A stretch of DNA of 64,000 nucleotides from Rhizobium sp. RM (GTDB lineage: Bacteria; Pseudomonadota; Alphaproteobacteria; Rhizobiales; Rhizobiaceae). The stretch lies in contig NZ_JACAWV010000007.1 in the NCBI RefSeq assembly GCF_013390595.1, positions 806,001-870,000 of the forward strand. The letters are read 5' to 3'. Made by a program: the position numbers and the translations under genes. Below, one piece after another: positions 24,184-34,642 of the stretch (the stretch's first letter is position 1; each line of letters begins with the position of its first letter). The notes under the pieces are model-generated. The model worked only from the letters and a program-made list of their open reading frames with translations, ran no database searches and had not been told where the DNA came from.

Positions 24184-26220
24184 ATGTCTCACAAACCCGC
24201 AAAACCGGGCCTTTTCGATCCGGCCATTTTGGTGCCGGCCACAAAAAATGCGTTCGTGAAACTCGATCCGCGCCAACTCGTGCGCAACCCCGTCATCTTC
24301 GTCACCGAAGCCGTAGCCGCCATGGTAACCGTCTTCTTCCTTCGGGATCTTGTGGCGAACACCGGCAATGCCGGCTTCTCGGGCCAGATCGCCGCATGGC
24401 TTTGGTTCACGGTTCTTTTCGCCACCTTTGCTGAGGCGGTGGCGGAAGGTCGTGGCCGCGCCCAGGCTGACAGCCTGAAACGGACCCGTTCCGATCTGAC
24501 TGCCCGACGCGTCGCCGCAAACGGCAAGGAAGAGACCATTGCAGCCACCATGCTCAAGGTCGGCGATCTCGTTGTCGTCGATGCCGGTGAACTTATCCCC
24601 GGTGACGGCGAGGTCATCGAGGGTGTCGCTTCCGTCAACGAAAGCGCCATTACCGGTGAATCCGCTCCTGTGATCCGCGAATCCGGCGGCGATCGGTCGG
24701 CTGTAACTGGCGGTACGCAGGTTCTCTCCGACCAGCTCACCATCCGTATCACCACCCCGCCCGGCGCAAGCTTCGTGGATCGCATGATTGCGTTGATTGA
24801 AGGCGCGGAGCGCCAGAAGACCCCGAACGAGATCGCATTGTCGATCCTGCTGTCGGGTCTGACGCTGATCTTCCTGATCGTCGTCGTAACCATCTGGGGT
24901 CTTGCCGGTTACTCCGGTACCGTACTCTCGGTGACAGTCCTAGCGGCTCTCCTCGTCACCCTTATCCCGACAACCATCGGCGGACTTCTGTCTGCCATCG
25001 GTATTGCCGGGATGGATCGACTGGTCCGTTTCAACGTGATCGCCACGTCCGGTCGCGCCGTCGAAGCTGCTGGCGACGTCGACACGCTGCTGCTCGACAA
25101 GACCGGCACGATCACCTTCGGCAACCGCATGGCAGCAGACTTCATTCCTGCCCCTGGCGTCACCCAGCAACAGGTCGCCGAAGCCGCCTTGCTTGCCAGC
25201 CTCTCGGATGAAACGCCGGAAGGCCGCTCCATCGCCGCCCTCGCAACGGGTGAGTTTGGCCTGGCCGCACCGAAAGTGACGGTCGATGCGACAATTCCCT
25301 TTACCGCGCAGACACGCCTTTCCGGTATCGACATGGGCTCGCATCGACTGCGCAAGGGTGCGATCGATGCCATCCTGAAATTCGCAGGCGTCTCGGACAA
25401 GAACGTGCCTGCCGAATTCAGCCAGGCTGTCGAAAAGATCGCACGGACTGGCGGCACGCCGCTTGGCGTCGCTGATGGAAACCGTCTGATCGGTGTCATT
25501 CATCTCAAGGACGTCGTAAAGCCAGGCATCAAGGAACGCTTCGCAGCACTGCGTGCCATGGGCATTCGAACCGTGATGGTCACCGGCGACAACCCGGTCA
25601 CGGCAGCCGCTATCGCATCCGAAGCCGGTGTCGATGACTACCTCGCCGAGGCAACGCCGGAAGACAAGCTCGCTTACATCCGTCGTGAGCAGCAAGGCGG
25701 CCGACTGATCGCCATGTGCGGTGATGGCACCAACGACGCACCCGCACTGGCGCAGGCCGATGTTGGCGTTGCGATGCAGACAGGAACCCAGGCAGCTCGC
25801 GAAGCCGCCAACATGGTGGACCTCGATTCCAGCCCGACAAAGCTGATCGAGATCGTTGAAATCGGCAAGCAATTGCTGATGACACGTGGCTCGCTGACGA
25901 CCTTCTCGATCGCCAATGACGTCGCCAAGTATTTCGCGATCATTCCGGCCCTGTTCGTTGCGACCTACCCGGCCCTCAGCGCCCTGAACATCATGGGGCT
26001 TGCCTCGCCGCAATCGGCAATCCTGTCTGCGGTCATCTTCAACGCGTTGATCATCATCGCGCTGATCCCGCTGGCACTCAAAGGCGTGGCCTATCGCCCT
26101 GCCGGCGCCGCGTCTCTCCTGCGCCGCAATCTCTTCATCTACGGACTTGGCGGCCTCGTCCTGCCATTTGCCGGAATCAAGATCATCGATATCGCCGTTT
26201 CGGCGCTGCATCTGGTGTAA
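24184..26220 (+). CDS. kdpB: K+-transporting ATPase ATP-binding subunit KdpB
   Basis: This 678-residue P-type ATPase has phosphorylation aspartate motif [13 protein letters not shown], the TGES loop ([10 protein letters not shown]), the nucleotide-binding KGA region, [10 protein letters not shown] and the hinge [19 protein letters not shown]. It hydrolyses ATP to drive K+ import through KdpA. The length and all motifs are normal. kdpC begins 2 bp after its stop. Confidence 0.97.
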   Translation: MSHKPAKPGLFDPAILVPATKNAFVKLDPRQLVRNPVIFVTEAVAAMVTVFFLRDLVANTGNAGFSGQIAAWLWFTVLFATFAEAVAEGRGRAQADSLKRTRSDLTARRVAANGKEETIAATMLKVGDLVVVDAGELIPGDGEVIEGVASVNESAITGESAPVIRESGGDRSAVTGGTQVLSDQLTIRITTPPGASFVDRMIALIEGAERQKTPNEIALSILLSGLTLIFLIVVVTIWGLAGYSGTVLSVTVLAALLVTLIPTTIGGLLSAIGIAGMDRLVRFNVIATSGRAVEAAGDVDTLLLDKTGTITFGNRMAADFIPAPGVTQQQVAEAALLASLSDETPEGRSIAALATGEFGLAAPKVTVDATIPFTAQTRLSGIDMGSHRLRKGAIDAILKFAGVSDKNVPAEFSQAVEKIARTGGTPLGVADGNRLIGVIHLKDVVKPGIKERFAALRAMGIRTVMVTGDNPVTAAAIASEAGVDDYLAEATPEDKLAYIRREQQGGRLIAMCGDGTNDAPALAQADVGVAMQTGTQAAREAANMVDLDSSPTKLIEIVEIGKQLLMTRGSLTTFSIANDVAKYFAIIPALFVATYPALSALNIMGLASPQSAILSAVIFNALIIIALIPLALKGVAYRPAGAASLLRRNLFIYGLGGLVLPFAGIKIIDIAVSALHLV

Positions 26221-26222
26221 TC

Positions 26223-26789
26223 ATGCTGAACCAACTTCGCCCCGCATTCGTTCTTATTGTCATCCTGACAGCTCTGACCGGCCTTGGCTTTCCGCTTGCC
26301 GTAACGGGTATTGCACAGGCACTTCTGCCTGGGCAGGCCAACGGCACGTTGATCTACCGCGGCGACACGCTCGTTGGCTCCGCCTTGATCGGTCAGAACT
26401 TTTCATCCGACCGTTACTTCTGGCCGCGCCCTTCCGCAACCGGGCCGGATGCCTACAATGCATCCGCTTCATCCGGCTCCAACCTCGGAACGACCTCGGT
26501 CAAGCTGCGTGATCGCGTCGCCGCCGATGTCGAACGCCTCAAGACCGCTGGTATGGAAACCATACCCGCCGATGCCGTCACCACATCCGGTTCCGGCCTT
26601 GACCCGCACATCTCACCTGAGTTTGCCGACGCCCAGATCATTCGTGTTGCAACGGCACGGAACATCATGCCCGAAACCCTTCGCACGATGGTTCAAGATC
26701 ATACGGAAAACCGGACTTTTGGAATTGTCGGCGAACCACGTGTGAATGTGCTAGAGCTCAATCTCGCGCTGGATGCGCTCAAGAGCTGA
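26223..26789 (+). CDS. kdpC: K+-transporting ATPase subunit KdpC
   Basis: This 188-residue protein has one N-terminal membrane helix and a periplasmic-type domain. Family motifs are [45 protein letters not shown] and [17 protein letters not shown]. KdpC is needed for assembly and raises ATP affinity. It is tightly coupled to kdpB and followed 5 bp later by kdpD. Confidence 0.96.
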   Translation: MLNQLRPAFVLIVILTALTGLGFPLAVTGIAQALLPGQANGTLIYRGDTLVGSALIGQNFSSDRYFWPRPSATGPDAYNASASSGSNLGTTSVKLRDRVAADVERLKTAGMETIPADAVTTSGSGLDPHISPEFADAQIIRVATARNIMPETLRTMVQDHTENRTFGIVGEPRVNVLELNLALDALKS

Positions 26790-26794
26790 TACGG

Positions 26795-29488
26795 ATGCCA
26801 TCGAACGAACGAGACGACACAAATCGCCCCGATCCGGATGCGTTGCTTGCCCTGGCGGAGAAAGACCGCCGGGGCAAGCTCACGATTTTTCTGGGAGCCG
26901 CACCCGGCGTCGGCAAGACCTATGCGATGCTGAACCGTGCCCAGCGCCTGAAGCGTGAGGGCACGGATATCGTTGCCGGCCTGGTGGAAACGCATGAGCG
27001 AAACGAGACATCTGCCCTGCTGGACGGTCTGGAAATCTTGCCACGTATCGCCGTTTCCTACCGCGGCAAATCGCTTGAAGAGTTCGATCTCGACGCCGCG
27101 CTGGCACGTCGGCCAAGCATCATCATCGTCGATGAACTGGCTCACTCCAACCCGGAGGGCTTTCGTCATCCGAAACGCTACCAGGACATAGAGGAGCTGA
27201 TTGCCGCCGGAATCGACGTCTGGACGGCGCTTAATATCCAGCATCTGGAAAGCCTGTCTGATCTCGTCGCGCAGATCACCGGTGTCAACGTGCGAGAGCG
27301 CGTTCCCGACACGGTATTGAAACGCGCTGATGATGTATTGCTGGTGGACCTGCCGCCAGCCGAACTCATTACCCGGCTACAGGAAGGTAAGGTCTACTTG
27401 CCTGCGAGCGCGCGGCGTGCCGCCGACCGCTTTTTCCGTCTTGGAAATCTCACCGCGCTCCGTGAACTGGCCCTGCGGCGCACCGCCGACCGCGTCGACG
27501 ACCAGATGATCGACTATCTGCGCCAGAACGCCATTGAAGGTCCCTGGGCGACCGGCGAGCGTCTTCTCGTGTGTATCGGGCCAGATGCCCTGTCCGAAAA
27601 GGTGGTGCGTGTCGCAAGCCGTCTCGCCTCCGGCCTTAACGCACCATGGGTAGTCGTCAGCATTTCACGCGACGACCGCGAAACCATGGACGAGGAGGGT
27701 TTGCGCCGGATCGACGAAACCTTTCGTCTGGCCGAAAAGCTTGGCGCCGAGACAAAGCGCATCACAGGCAACGATTTCGTCACGGAAATTCTCAAACTCG
27801 CACGGCGTGAACATGCGACGCAGATCGTCATCGGATCGCAAAAGCGCGGCTGGCTGCGCCTTCCCTTCCGCACACGCCTGGCCGATGCCCTGACACGCGA
27901 AGCAAGCGGCATTGGCCTTCATCTCGTGACGGCAGATGAAAAAGCGGTTGCGAAAACGCCGCCGAAACGGGTCCGGCTGCGGATTTCCTCGCTTGCCAGA
28001 CCATTCGGCATCGCTGCACTGTCTGTCCTGCCGGCAATTGCAGTCGGCACGATCATGGATCGTCTCGTTTATCTGCCGAATGTCTCGCTGCTCTTCCTGC
28101 TCGCCGTTCTTTGCGCTGCGACCTATGCCGGCTTCACTGCGGCCATATTTGCCGCCCTGTTGTCGGCCCTCGGCTACAATTTCTTCTTCATCACGCCGCG
28201 CTACAACTTTACCATCGCCGCACCGCACGAGGTGTTTGCCCTTTTCGTTTTCATCGCCGCAGCGATTTTGGCCGGCAGTCTCGCTTCGCGTATCCGCGAA
28301 CAGGCCAACATGGCGCGTTCGCGTGCGACGGCCATGCAGGCACTCTACGACTTTGCCCGCAAACTTTCCGGAACTGCCGATGTGGACGAAGTGCTCTGGG
28401 CGTCCGTGACGCAATTGCAGGCGGGCATCCGCCGCAACGTCGTGCTACTGCTGCCACAGAACGACACACTGGACACCGCCGCCGCGTGGCCACCGGACAC
28501 CGAACTCGGCGTCACGGAAATTGCCGCTGCGCGATGGGCCAACGAGCGCAAGGAACCGGCAGGCTCAGGCACCGGCACCTTGCCCAATTGCAGATTCCAG
28601 TTCAGGCCGCTGACAAGTCCGCATGGTGTGGTCGGTGTCTGCGGTTACGAAGTCGGTGACGAACCGCTCGACTCCAATGCTGAAAGGATGTTGTCCGCCA
28701 TCATCGACCAGACCGCGACAGCCATTGACCGCGCCCGCCTCTCCTCAGAAAGTGCCGAGCAGGCTGCAAGGCTGGAAAACGAACGCTACCGGGAGGCTCT
28801 GTTGTCTTCCATTTCGCATGACCTGCGCACACCCCTGGCAACAATCACCGGTGCCGTCACGAGCCTACGCGAACTGGGTGATCGAATGCCGCCGGAAAGC
28901 CGCGACGATCTTCTCCAGTCCATTGAAGAAGAAGGCGCGAGGCTGACGCGCTTCGTCGCCAATCTTCTCGACATGACCAGAATAACCGCAGGCACCCTCA
29001 AGGCCAAACGCGAATGGGTGGATGTGAGCGATGTCGTGCGTCTGGCAACTGAACGGGCGCGCAAATATTTCCCTGCACAGGCATTTGAAACCGGCATTGC
29101 AACGGATCTACCGTTGCTGCGCGGTGACAGTGTTCTGCTCGAGCAGGTCCTTTTCAATCTGCTGGACAATGCCGCCAAATATGGAGGCGGAGAACCCGTC
29201 AACATTTACGCGCGCAAGGACGGCAGGGAGCTGATAATTTCTGTTACGGACCTTGGCAAAGGGATTCCGACGGCCGATCTGGACCGTATCTTTGAAAAGT
29301 TCTATCGACGTTCCAAATCGGATGGTCGCGCACCTGGCACGGGCCTTGGTCTCTCCATCGCGCGTGGCTTCATCGAAGCGATGGGTGGGCGTATCCATGC
29401 TGAAAGCCCGGCCGTTCGCAAGCGGGGCACACGTATCGTCATGCGTTTCCCGATCGAGGAAAAGCAGGCGGACAAGGGAACATCATGA
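26795..29488 (+). CDS. kdpD: Turgor/K+ sensor histidine kinase KdpD
   Basis: This 897-residue protein has an N-terminal KdpD domain with a Walker-like ATP site (GAAPGVGKTYAMLN) and DELAHSNPEGFRHPKR. A USP-like domain (~250-370), four clustered membrane helices (~400-500), a GAF-like region, the dimerisation helix with the phosphorylated histidine (SSISHDLRTPLATI) and a HATPase domain (LDNAAKYG, GTGLGLSIARG) follow. It phosphorylates KdpE when K+ is limiting. The stop overlaps the kdpE start. Confidence 0.96.
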   Translation: MPSNERDDTNRPDPDALLALAEKDRRGKLTIFLGAAPGVGKTYAMLNRAQRLKREGTDIVAGLVETHERNETSALLDGLEILPRIAVSYRGKSLEEFDLDAALARRPSIIIVDELAHSNPEGFRHPKRYQDIEELIAAGIDVWTALNIQHLESLSDLVAQITGVNVRERVPDTVLKRADDVLLVDLPPAELITRLQEGKVYLPASARRAADRFFRLGNLTALRELALRRTADRVDDQMIDYLRQNAIEGPWATGERLLVCIGPDALSEKVVRVASRLASGLNAPWVVVSISRDDRETMDEEGLRRIDETFRLAEKLGAETKRITGNDFVTEILKLARREHATQIVIGSQKRGWLRLPFRTRLADALTREASGIGLHLVTADEKAVAKTPPKRVRLRISSLARPFGIAALSVLPAIAVGTIMDRLVYLPNVSLLFLLAVLCAATYAGFTAAIFAALLSALGYNFFFITPRYNFTIAAPHEVFALFVFIAAAILAGSLASRIREQANMARSRATAMQALYDFARKLSGTADVDEVLWASVTQLQAGIRRNVVLLLPQNDTLDTAAAWPPDTELGVTEIAAARWANERKEPAGSGTGTLPNCRFQFRPLTSPHGVVGVCGYEVGDEPLDSNAERMLSAIIDQTATAIDRARLSSESAEQAARLENERYREALLSSISHDLRTPLATITGAVTSLRELGDRMPPESRDDLLQSIEEEGARLTRFVANLLDMTRITAGTLKAKREWVDVSDVVRLATERARKYFPAQAFETGIATDLPLLRGDSVLLEQVLFNLLDNAAKYGGGEPVNIYARKDGRELIISVTDLGKGIPTADLDRIFEKFYRRSKSDGRAPGTGLGLSIARGFIEAMGGRIHAESPAVRKRGTRIVMRFPIEEKQADKGTS

Positions 29489-30183
29489 CGTTAGGACGGA
29501 TTCTTGTTGTCGATGACGAGCCTCAGATCAGGCGCTTTCTGCGTCCAGCCCTTGCTGCGGCTGGGTACGAGGTGATCGAAGCCGAAAATGGCACCGATGC
29601 CCTGAAGGCTGTTGCGACTGCTGCACCGCAGATCGTCATTCTCGATCTTGGATTGCCCGATATGGATGGCAAGGATGTCATTGCCAGCCTGCGTGGCTGG
29701 TCGAGCATTCCGATCATCATCCTGTCGGCCCGTGATCGCGAAACAGAAAAGATCGCCGCACTCGATCTTGGTGCCGACGATTACATCGAAAAGCCTTTCG
29801 GGATCGGCGAATTGACCGCACGCATCCGCACGGCGATGCGTCATCGCGGCAATACAAGTGCGGCGCTCACCGTCGTCCACGCAGACGGGCTGAAGATCGA
29901 TGTGGTGCAGCGGATCGTTTCTCGCGACGGCAATCCGATACGCCTGACACCGAAAGAATACGACCTTCTGGTTCTCCTTGCGCACCATGCCGGGCGCGTG
30001 GTCACCCATCGCATCCTGCTGACCTCCGTATGGGGACCAGCCCATGGCGAAGACTTGCACTATCTGCGCGTTTTCATTGGTCAGTTACGGCAAAAGATAG
30101 AACGCGACCCGACCCAGCCGAAAATTGTGCAGACGGAACCCGGTGTCGGCTACCGGCTCATCGTTGATACGGATGGCGCGTAG
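29485..30183 (+). CDS. kdpE: Response regulator KdpE
   Basis: This 232-residue OmpR-family regulator has a receiver domain with acidic pair VDDEPQ, phosphorylation site in VILDLGLPDMDG, and lysine in IEKPFG. The C-terminal winged helix (~130-232) contains LTPKEYDLLVLLAHHAG and a PGVGYRL ending. It activates the kdp operon, probably via the direct repeat at 22168-22186. Its last 34 bp overlap the 3' end of the convergent siroheme synthase gene. Confidence 0.96.
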   Translation: MTLGRILVVDDEPQIRRFLRPALAAAGYEVIEAENGTDALKAVATAAPQIVILDLGLPDMDGKDVIASLRGWSSIPIIILSARDRETEKIAALDLGADDYIEKPFGIGELTARIRTAMRHRGNTSAALTVVHADGLKIDVVQRIVSRDGNPIRLTPKEYDLLVLLAHHAGRVVTHRILLTSVWGPAHGEDLHYLRVFIGQLRQKIERDPTQPKIVQTEPGVGYRLIVDTDGA

Positions 30184-31631
30184 ACGAGGTCATCTTCCGC
30201 TACGGCGGAGACGTATTCTGACTCAGGTGTCTGCCGAGGGCCTTCGGAAGCAGCGATTGTCGCACCGAACGCATCACCAACGCCTATCAGAATGGGCTCG
30301 TTCACACCCAGCGTTTCAACGGCCGTGGCCAGCTGAGCCAAAGTTCCTTTCCAACGCTTTTCATTGACGCGGCTGACCGATGTCATAATGGCAACTGGCG
30401 TCGACGCTGGCATGCCGTGCAGCAAAAGTGCACTCTGGATATCTCCAGCCGTGCGGCCACCCATGTAAAAAACAGTCGTGACAGAAGGATCGGAAAGCGA
30501 CTTCCAGTCCAGACTATCGGGCAACTTGCCCTGTCTCGAATGTCCAGTCACGAAGCGGACAGACTGCGCGTGATCGCGGTGCGTCAGAGACACGCCGAGA
30601 CGTGAAGCCATGGCGCTGGCCGCCGTAATGCCGGGTACAATCTCGACCGGTATGTTCTCGGCCTGTAGCGCGGCGATCTCTTCGCCCGCACGTCCGAAGA
30701 TCATCGGGTCGCCGGATTTCAGTCGCACCACCCGTTTTCCCGTCTTTGCAAGCCGGATCATCGTTGCGTTGATGTCTTCCTGCTTGCAGCTTTCGCGGCC
30801 GCCACGCTTGCCCACCAGCATGCGCTTCGCCTCCCGGCGTGCCAGTTCCAGAACATCGTCGGACACAAGATCATCAAAAAGAATGACGTCGGCAGCCTGC
30901 AGAGCGCGCACCGCTTTCAAGGTGAGAAGTTCGGCATCTCCCGGTCCGGCGCCCACCAGGGTCACATGCCCACAGGATGGTCTGATAGCACGCGTCTTGC
31001 TTTCGATCTCATTCAGCAGCCGCCCTTCGACGGCCGGATCTGGCTTTTCGGTAAAAGCCAGGTCGACAAATTTCTCCCAGAAAGTCCGCCGCGCGCCACC
31101 CGGCGCAAATCGCAAATTGACGCGATCGCGGATCGTATGAGCAAGTCTACCCCATTCCTTGAGCGTTCCGGGTAACAGAGTTTCGATACGTCGGCGGATC
31201 GCCTGTGCCAAAATAGGTGCGGCGCCATCTGTCGAGATCGACACCACCACCGGGGAACGGTTGACGATAGAGCCGAACTGGAACTGACAGAACTGTGGCT
31301 TGTCGATAACGTTGACCGGTACACCTGCCTTGCGCGCCGCAACGTAGAAAGATTTGGCCTCCGCGTCCGTTTCGCAATCAGCCAGTGCCAGTTCAGCACC
31401 GTCGAATATACTTTCATCCCAATGGTGAGCGTGCAACGTCATGGTCGGTGTTGCGGCGATCAACGCTGCGAAGGTCTCAGACAACTCGGACTGCTCGCAA
31501 TGAACATGAACCTCTGCACCGCAGGCGCTAAGAAGCTCCGCCTTCCATGCCGCCCCATCCGAGCCACCCGCCAGGACAGCGCGCTTGCCTTCCAACCCCC
31601 AAAATACTGGAAGCTTGGCGAGTTTTTCCAT
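30150..31631 (-). CDS. cysG: Siroheme synthase (trifunctional CysG)
   Basis: This 493-residue fusion makes siroheme, the prosthetic group of NirB. An N-terminal precorrin-2 dehydrogenase/ferrochelatase part (~1-210, with the NAD-binding AVLAGGSDGAAWKAE) is joined to a uroporphyrinogen-III methyltransferase part (~225-465, with VTLVGAGPGDAELLTLKAV and VVRLKSGDPMIFGRAGEE). ATG 31631 was chosen because the upstream alternative at 31670 overlaps nasA. It is the last gene of the nitrate operon, 10 bp after nasA. The N-terminal part is more divergent than the C-terminal part. Confidence 0.93.
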   Translation of the reverse strand: MEKLAKLPVFWGLEGKRAVLAGGSDGAAWKAELLSACGAEVHVHCEQSELSETFAALIAATPTMTLHAHHWDESIFDGAELALADCETDAEAKSFYVAARKAGVPVNVIDKPQFCQFQFGSIVNRSPVVVSISTDGAAPILAQAIRRRIETLLPGTLKEWGRLAHTIRDRVNLRFAPGGARRTFWEKFVDLAFTEKPDPAVEGRLLNEIESKTRAIRPSCGHVTLVGAGPGDAELLTLKAVRALQAADVILFDDLVSDDVLELARREAKRMLVGKRGGRESCKQEDINATMIRLAKTGKRVVRLKSGDPMIFGRAGEEIAALQAENIPVEIVPGITAASAMASRLGVSLTHRDHAQSVRFVTGHSRQGKLPDSLDWKSLSDPSVTTVFYMGGRTAGDIQSALLLHGMPASTPVAIMTSVSRVNEKRWKGTLAQLATAVETLGVNEPILIGVGDAFGATIAASEGPRQTPESEYVSAVAEDDLVYAPSVSTMSR

Positions 31632-31641
31632 GCGAGCCGGC

Positions 31642-34299
31642 TCATTCCGCTGCAGTTTTAAGGCATCCATCGATGATCCCCCTGATCTCGGCGCGGCATG
31701 AGCCGCAATTTGTTCCTGCGCTCAACGTCTTGCCGATGGCCTCGACCGTGTGGCAGCCGTCCCGGATGGCGGCGGTAATCTGATTGACGCCAACGCTAAA
31801 GCAGGAGCAGACGGTGGCACCCGGGTCAGGCCTGCCAGCGCCTGGACGTCCGGCAATCAGGGCGAAACGCATACGCAGGTCTTCATGGCGCGTGGTGAGC
31901 TGCGAGATTGCCCAATTACGGGCAACGGCGACCGGGCTCTTTGCGATGAAAAGCGCTGCGAGCAGCGTCTCCCCATCAAAAAACGCGAGCCTGATATCGC
32001 CGGTCTGACGGTCGTTATAACCGAGGGGTTCAATTCTGGAGTCGATACCAAAAGCTGAGCGCGCCCAGGCGGTCCAGTCTTCCGGCAGACCTTCAAAAGC
32101 GAGCTCCATGCGATGCCCGCCATCCGCTTTTGCGACGGCCCAATAACGACAATCCAATGTCTTTGGATGGGCGCGGGAAATCGCAAAGCCGTAAGCGGCA
32201 GGCTCGAAACGAGAAGCCTTCACCGCCACGTTTTTCGAAGCGGGCTGACCGGAGTGCGGATCGGTGACCGCTGGAACGAGCGTATCGATACGTGCCAGAG
32301 AGGCGAACTGATCGTTCCAGTGCATGGGTGCGAAGACAGAGCCACGCGCCTGGCGATCGCTGACCAACGCACGCAACAGCACCGTACCTTGCGGGCTTTG
32401 CAACATGACCAGGTCGGCACTTGCAATGCCGAGTGATTGCGCGTCGCGGGGATGCATCTCGACGAAGGGTTCGGCAATATGCGCCGTCAACCGTGCGCTT
32501 TTGCCGGTACGTGTCATCGTGTGCCACTGGTCTCTGATACGGCCAGTGTTCAAAGTCAGAGGATAATCTGCGCAAGCAGTTCGCCGCTCCGGCAGGACCG
32601 TCGGAATAAAGCGCGCCTTGCCGTCGGCGTGAAAAAACCGGCCCTCCGCAAAAAACCGTTTTTCGACGGCATCCGATCCCTTTGCTTTTGGCCATTGGAA
32701 GGGAAGCATCCGGTCGTAGGAAACCGGATCGATGCCGTCGCACGACCCGATATCGAAATCGCGTTGGCCGTCGTTTTCAAACGCCGAAAGTGCGGCGTGC
32801 TCACTGAAAACCGCCGCTGGATGCGAGAACGAAAAGGCCTGCTCATAGCCCATACGGCGGCCGACTTCGGCCAGTTGCCACCAGTCGGCTCTCGCCTCCC
32901 CGGCAGGTTCGAGAAAGGCACGCTGGCGGGAAATACGCCGTTCGGAGTTTGTGACCGTGCCATCCTTTTCGCCCCAGCCGAGAGAAGGCAACAGCACATG
33001 GGCATGGCGCGCCGTGTCCGTCGTCTCCATGATCTCAGAAACGACGACGAACGGACATTGGGCGATCGCCGCCTCGACAAAGGAGGCATCCGGCATGGAG
33101 ACGACCGGATTGGTAGCCATGATCCAGAGCGCTTTCACACGTCCGTCCCGCACGGCCTGAAACAGATCGACTGCCTTCAACCCAGGCTTTTCTGCAATGA
33201 CGGGAGAGCTCCAGAAGCGCTGTACACGATCGCGATCCTGCGGATTTTCGATGGCCATGTGCGCAGCGAGCATATTGGCGAGCCCGCCGACCTCACGGCC
33301 ACCCATGGCATTCGGCTGACCGGTCAGTGAGAACGGTCCCATGCCGGGTCGGCCGATCCGACCCGTCGCCAAGTGGCAGTTGATGATGGCGTTGACCTTG
33401 TCGGTGCCAGAGGCCGATTGGTTGACGCCCTGGCTGTAGCACGTAATGACCTTTTCGGTTGCCTCGAACAGTTCATAGAAATGGAGGAGTTCGGGTAGCA
33501 TCAACCCGGTCGCTTCCGCGATCTCACCGAGCTCGTATGCGTTTGCGGTGTCGACCGCGGTGGCAAAGCCCGCCGTATGGCGACCGACATAAACGTCATC
33601 AACCGAAGAACCGGCCGCGAGATATGCCAACAGACCGGCAAAAAGCGCCACATCGCCATCGGGGCGAACAGCAAGGTGCATATCGGCAATATCCACCGTC
33701 ATCGTCCGACGCGGATCAATCACCACGACCTTCATGTCCGGTCGCGCGGCTTTTGCGGCTGCAAGCCTCTGGTACAGAACAGGATGACACCATGCCAGAT
33801 TGGAGCCGGTGAGGATGACCAGATCTGCCAGCTCCAGATCTTCATAGGTGCCGGGAACCGTATCCGCCCCGAAGGCACGGCGGTGTCCGGCGACCGATGA
33901 CGACATGCAGAGCCGCGAATTGGTGTCGATGTTCGCGGAACCGATGAAACCCTTCATCAGCTTGTTGGCGAGGTAATAATCCTCCGTCAGCAACTGACCG
34001 GAGACGTAAAAAGCAACCGCCTCAGGTCCATGTTCCGAGATGATTTGCGAAAAGCGGGAAGCAACGAGGTCAAGCGCTTCATTCCATCCTGTTCTACGAC
34101 CGGCCACCGAGGGATAGAGCAGTCGCCCTTCCAGATCGAGGGTCTCAGCAAGAGCGGAGCCCTTGGAGCAGAGCCGGCCGAGATTGGCCGGATGCTCAGG
34201 ATCTCCCTTGACTGAAACAGCACCGCCGTCCGAAACGGTCGCGACAACGCCGCAACCGACACCACAATAGGGACAGGTGGTCTTGACGTCTTTTGCCAT
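31642..34299 (-). CDS. nasA: Assimilatory nitrate reductase catalytic subunit NasA
   Basis: This 885-residue cytoplasmic molybdoenzyme reduces nitrate to nitrite. The N-terminal [4Fe-4S] motif CPYCGVGCG...RLCSKG is present, followed by the bis-MGD-binding domains (SRLCMSSSVAGHRRAFG, GSNLAWCHPVLYQR, and the C-terminal molydopterin-dinucleotide domain). A C-terminal BFD-like [2Fe-2S] segment (CSCFSVGVN ... TNCGSCRAEI) matches the Klebsiella-type NasA. ATG 34299 has GCGGAG inside the end of nirD; a GTG at 34305 is an alternative. No separate electron-transfer subunit gene lies nearby. Confidence 0.96.
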   Translation of the reverse strand: MAKDVKTTCPYCGVGCGVVATVSDGGAVSVKGDPEHPANLGRLCSKGSALAETLDLEGRLLYPSVAGRRTGWNEALDLVASRFSQIISEHGPEAVAFYVSGQLLTEDYYLANKLMKGFIGSANIDTNSRLCMSSSVAGHRRAFGADTVPGTYEDLELADLVILTGSNLAWCHPVLYQRLAAAKAARPDMKVVVIDPRRTMTVDIADMHLAVRPDGDVALFAGLLAYLAAGSSVDDVYVGRHTAGFATAVDTANAYELGEIAEATGLMLPELLHFYELFEATEKVITCYSQGVNQSASGTDKVNAIINCHLATGRIGRPGMGPFSLTGQPNAMGGREVGGLANMLAAHMAIENPQDRDRVQRFWSSPVIAEKPGLKAVDLFQAVRDGRVKALWIMATNPVVSMPDASFVEAAIAQCPFVVVSEIMETTDTARHAHVLLPSLGWGEKDGTVTNSERRISRQRAFLEPAGEARADWWQLAEVGRRMGYEQAFSFSHPAAVFSEHAALSAFENDGQRDFDIGSCDGIDPVSYDRMLPFQWPKAKGSDAVEKRFFAEGRFFHADGKARFIPTVLPERRTACADYPLTLNTGRIRDQWHTMTRTGKSARLTAHIAEPFVEMHPRDAQSLGIASADLVMLQSPQGTVLLRALVSDRQARGSVFAPMHWNDQFASLARIDTLVPAVTDPHSGQPASKNVAVKASRFEPAAYGFAISRAHPKTLDCRYWAVAKADGGHRMELAFEGLPEDWTAWARSAFGIDSRIEPLGYNDRQTGDIRLAFFDGETLLAALFIAKSPVAVARNWAISQLTTRHEDLRMRFALIAGRPGAGRPDPGATVCSCFSVGVNQITAAIRDGCHTVEAIGKTLSAGTNCGSCRAEIRGIIDGCLKTAAE

Positions 34300-34301
34300 G
34301 T

Positions 34302-34637
34302 TCACTCCGCCGCCATCATCAAAGCCTCGATCGCGATCGAAAGTTGGCCGTCGAGATTGCGGACCGGAACCGTTTTCACCTCGCCCTCATCAGCCCCCAG
34401 CGCCTTTCCGGTTTCCAGCGAAATGACCCAGTTGTGCAGCGGGCAGGTTACAGAAGCGCCGTGCACGATCCCCTGAGACAGTGGCCCGCCCTTGTGCGGG
34501 CAATGGTCTTCAATGGCGAAGACCTGATCGTCTGCCGTGCGGAATACGGCGATCTTGCCCATGGGGGTTTTCACACATCGTGCGCCGCGAAGCGGAATGT
34601 CTGAGATGTGGCCGATATCGATCCAGTTTCTGTCCAT
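34302..34637 (-). CDS. nirD: Nitrite reductase small subunit NirD
   Basis: This 111-residue Rieske-fold protein has cluster motif CPHKGGPLSQG ... CPLHNW, with both Cys-x-His boxes intact. It partners NirB in NADH-dependent reduction of nitrite to ammonium. The true start is the ATG 5 bp after the nirB stop; the open frame extends further upstream but that part is inside nirB. Its stop overlaps the alternative GTG start of nasA. Confidence 0.95.
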   Translation of the reverse strand: MDRNWIDIGHISDIPLRGARCVKTPMGKIAVFRTADDQVFAIEDHCPHKGGPLSQGIVHGASVTCPLHNWVISLETGKALGADEGEVKTVPVRNLDGQLSIAIEALMMAAE

Positions 34638-34642
34638 CTGTT

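Noticed and set aside
22666..24276. 536-codon minus-strand open frame opposite kdpA
   Set aside because: It is the complement of kdpA, whose selectivity filter motifs are all intact; the antisense translation is low-complexity and charged, typical of a shadow frame.
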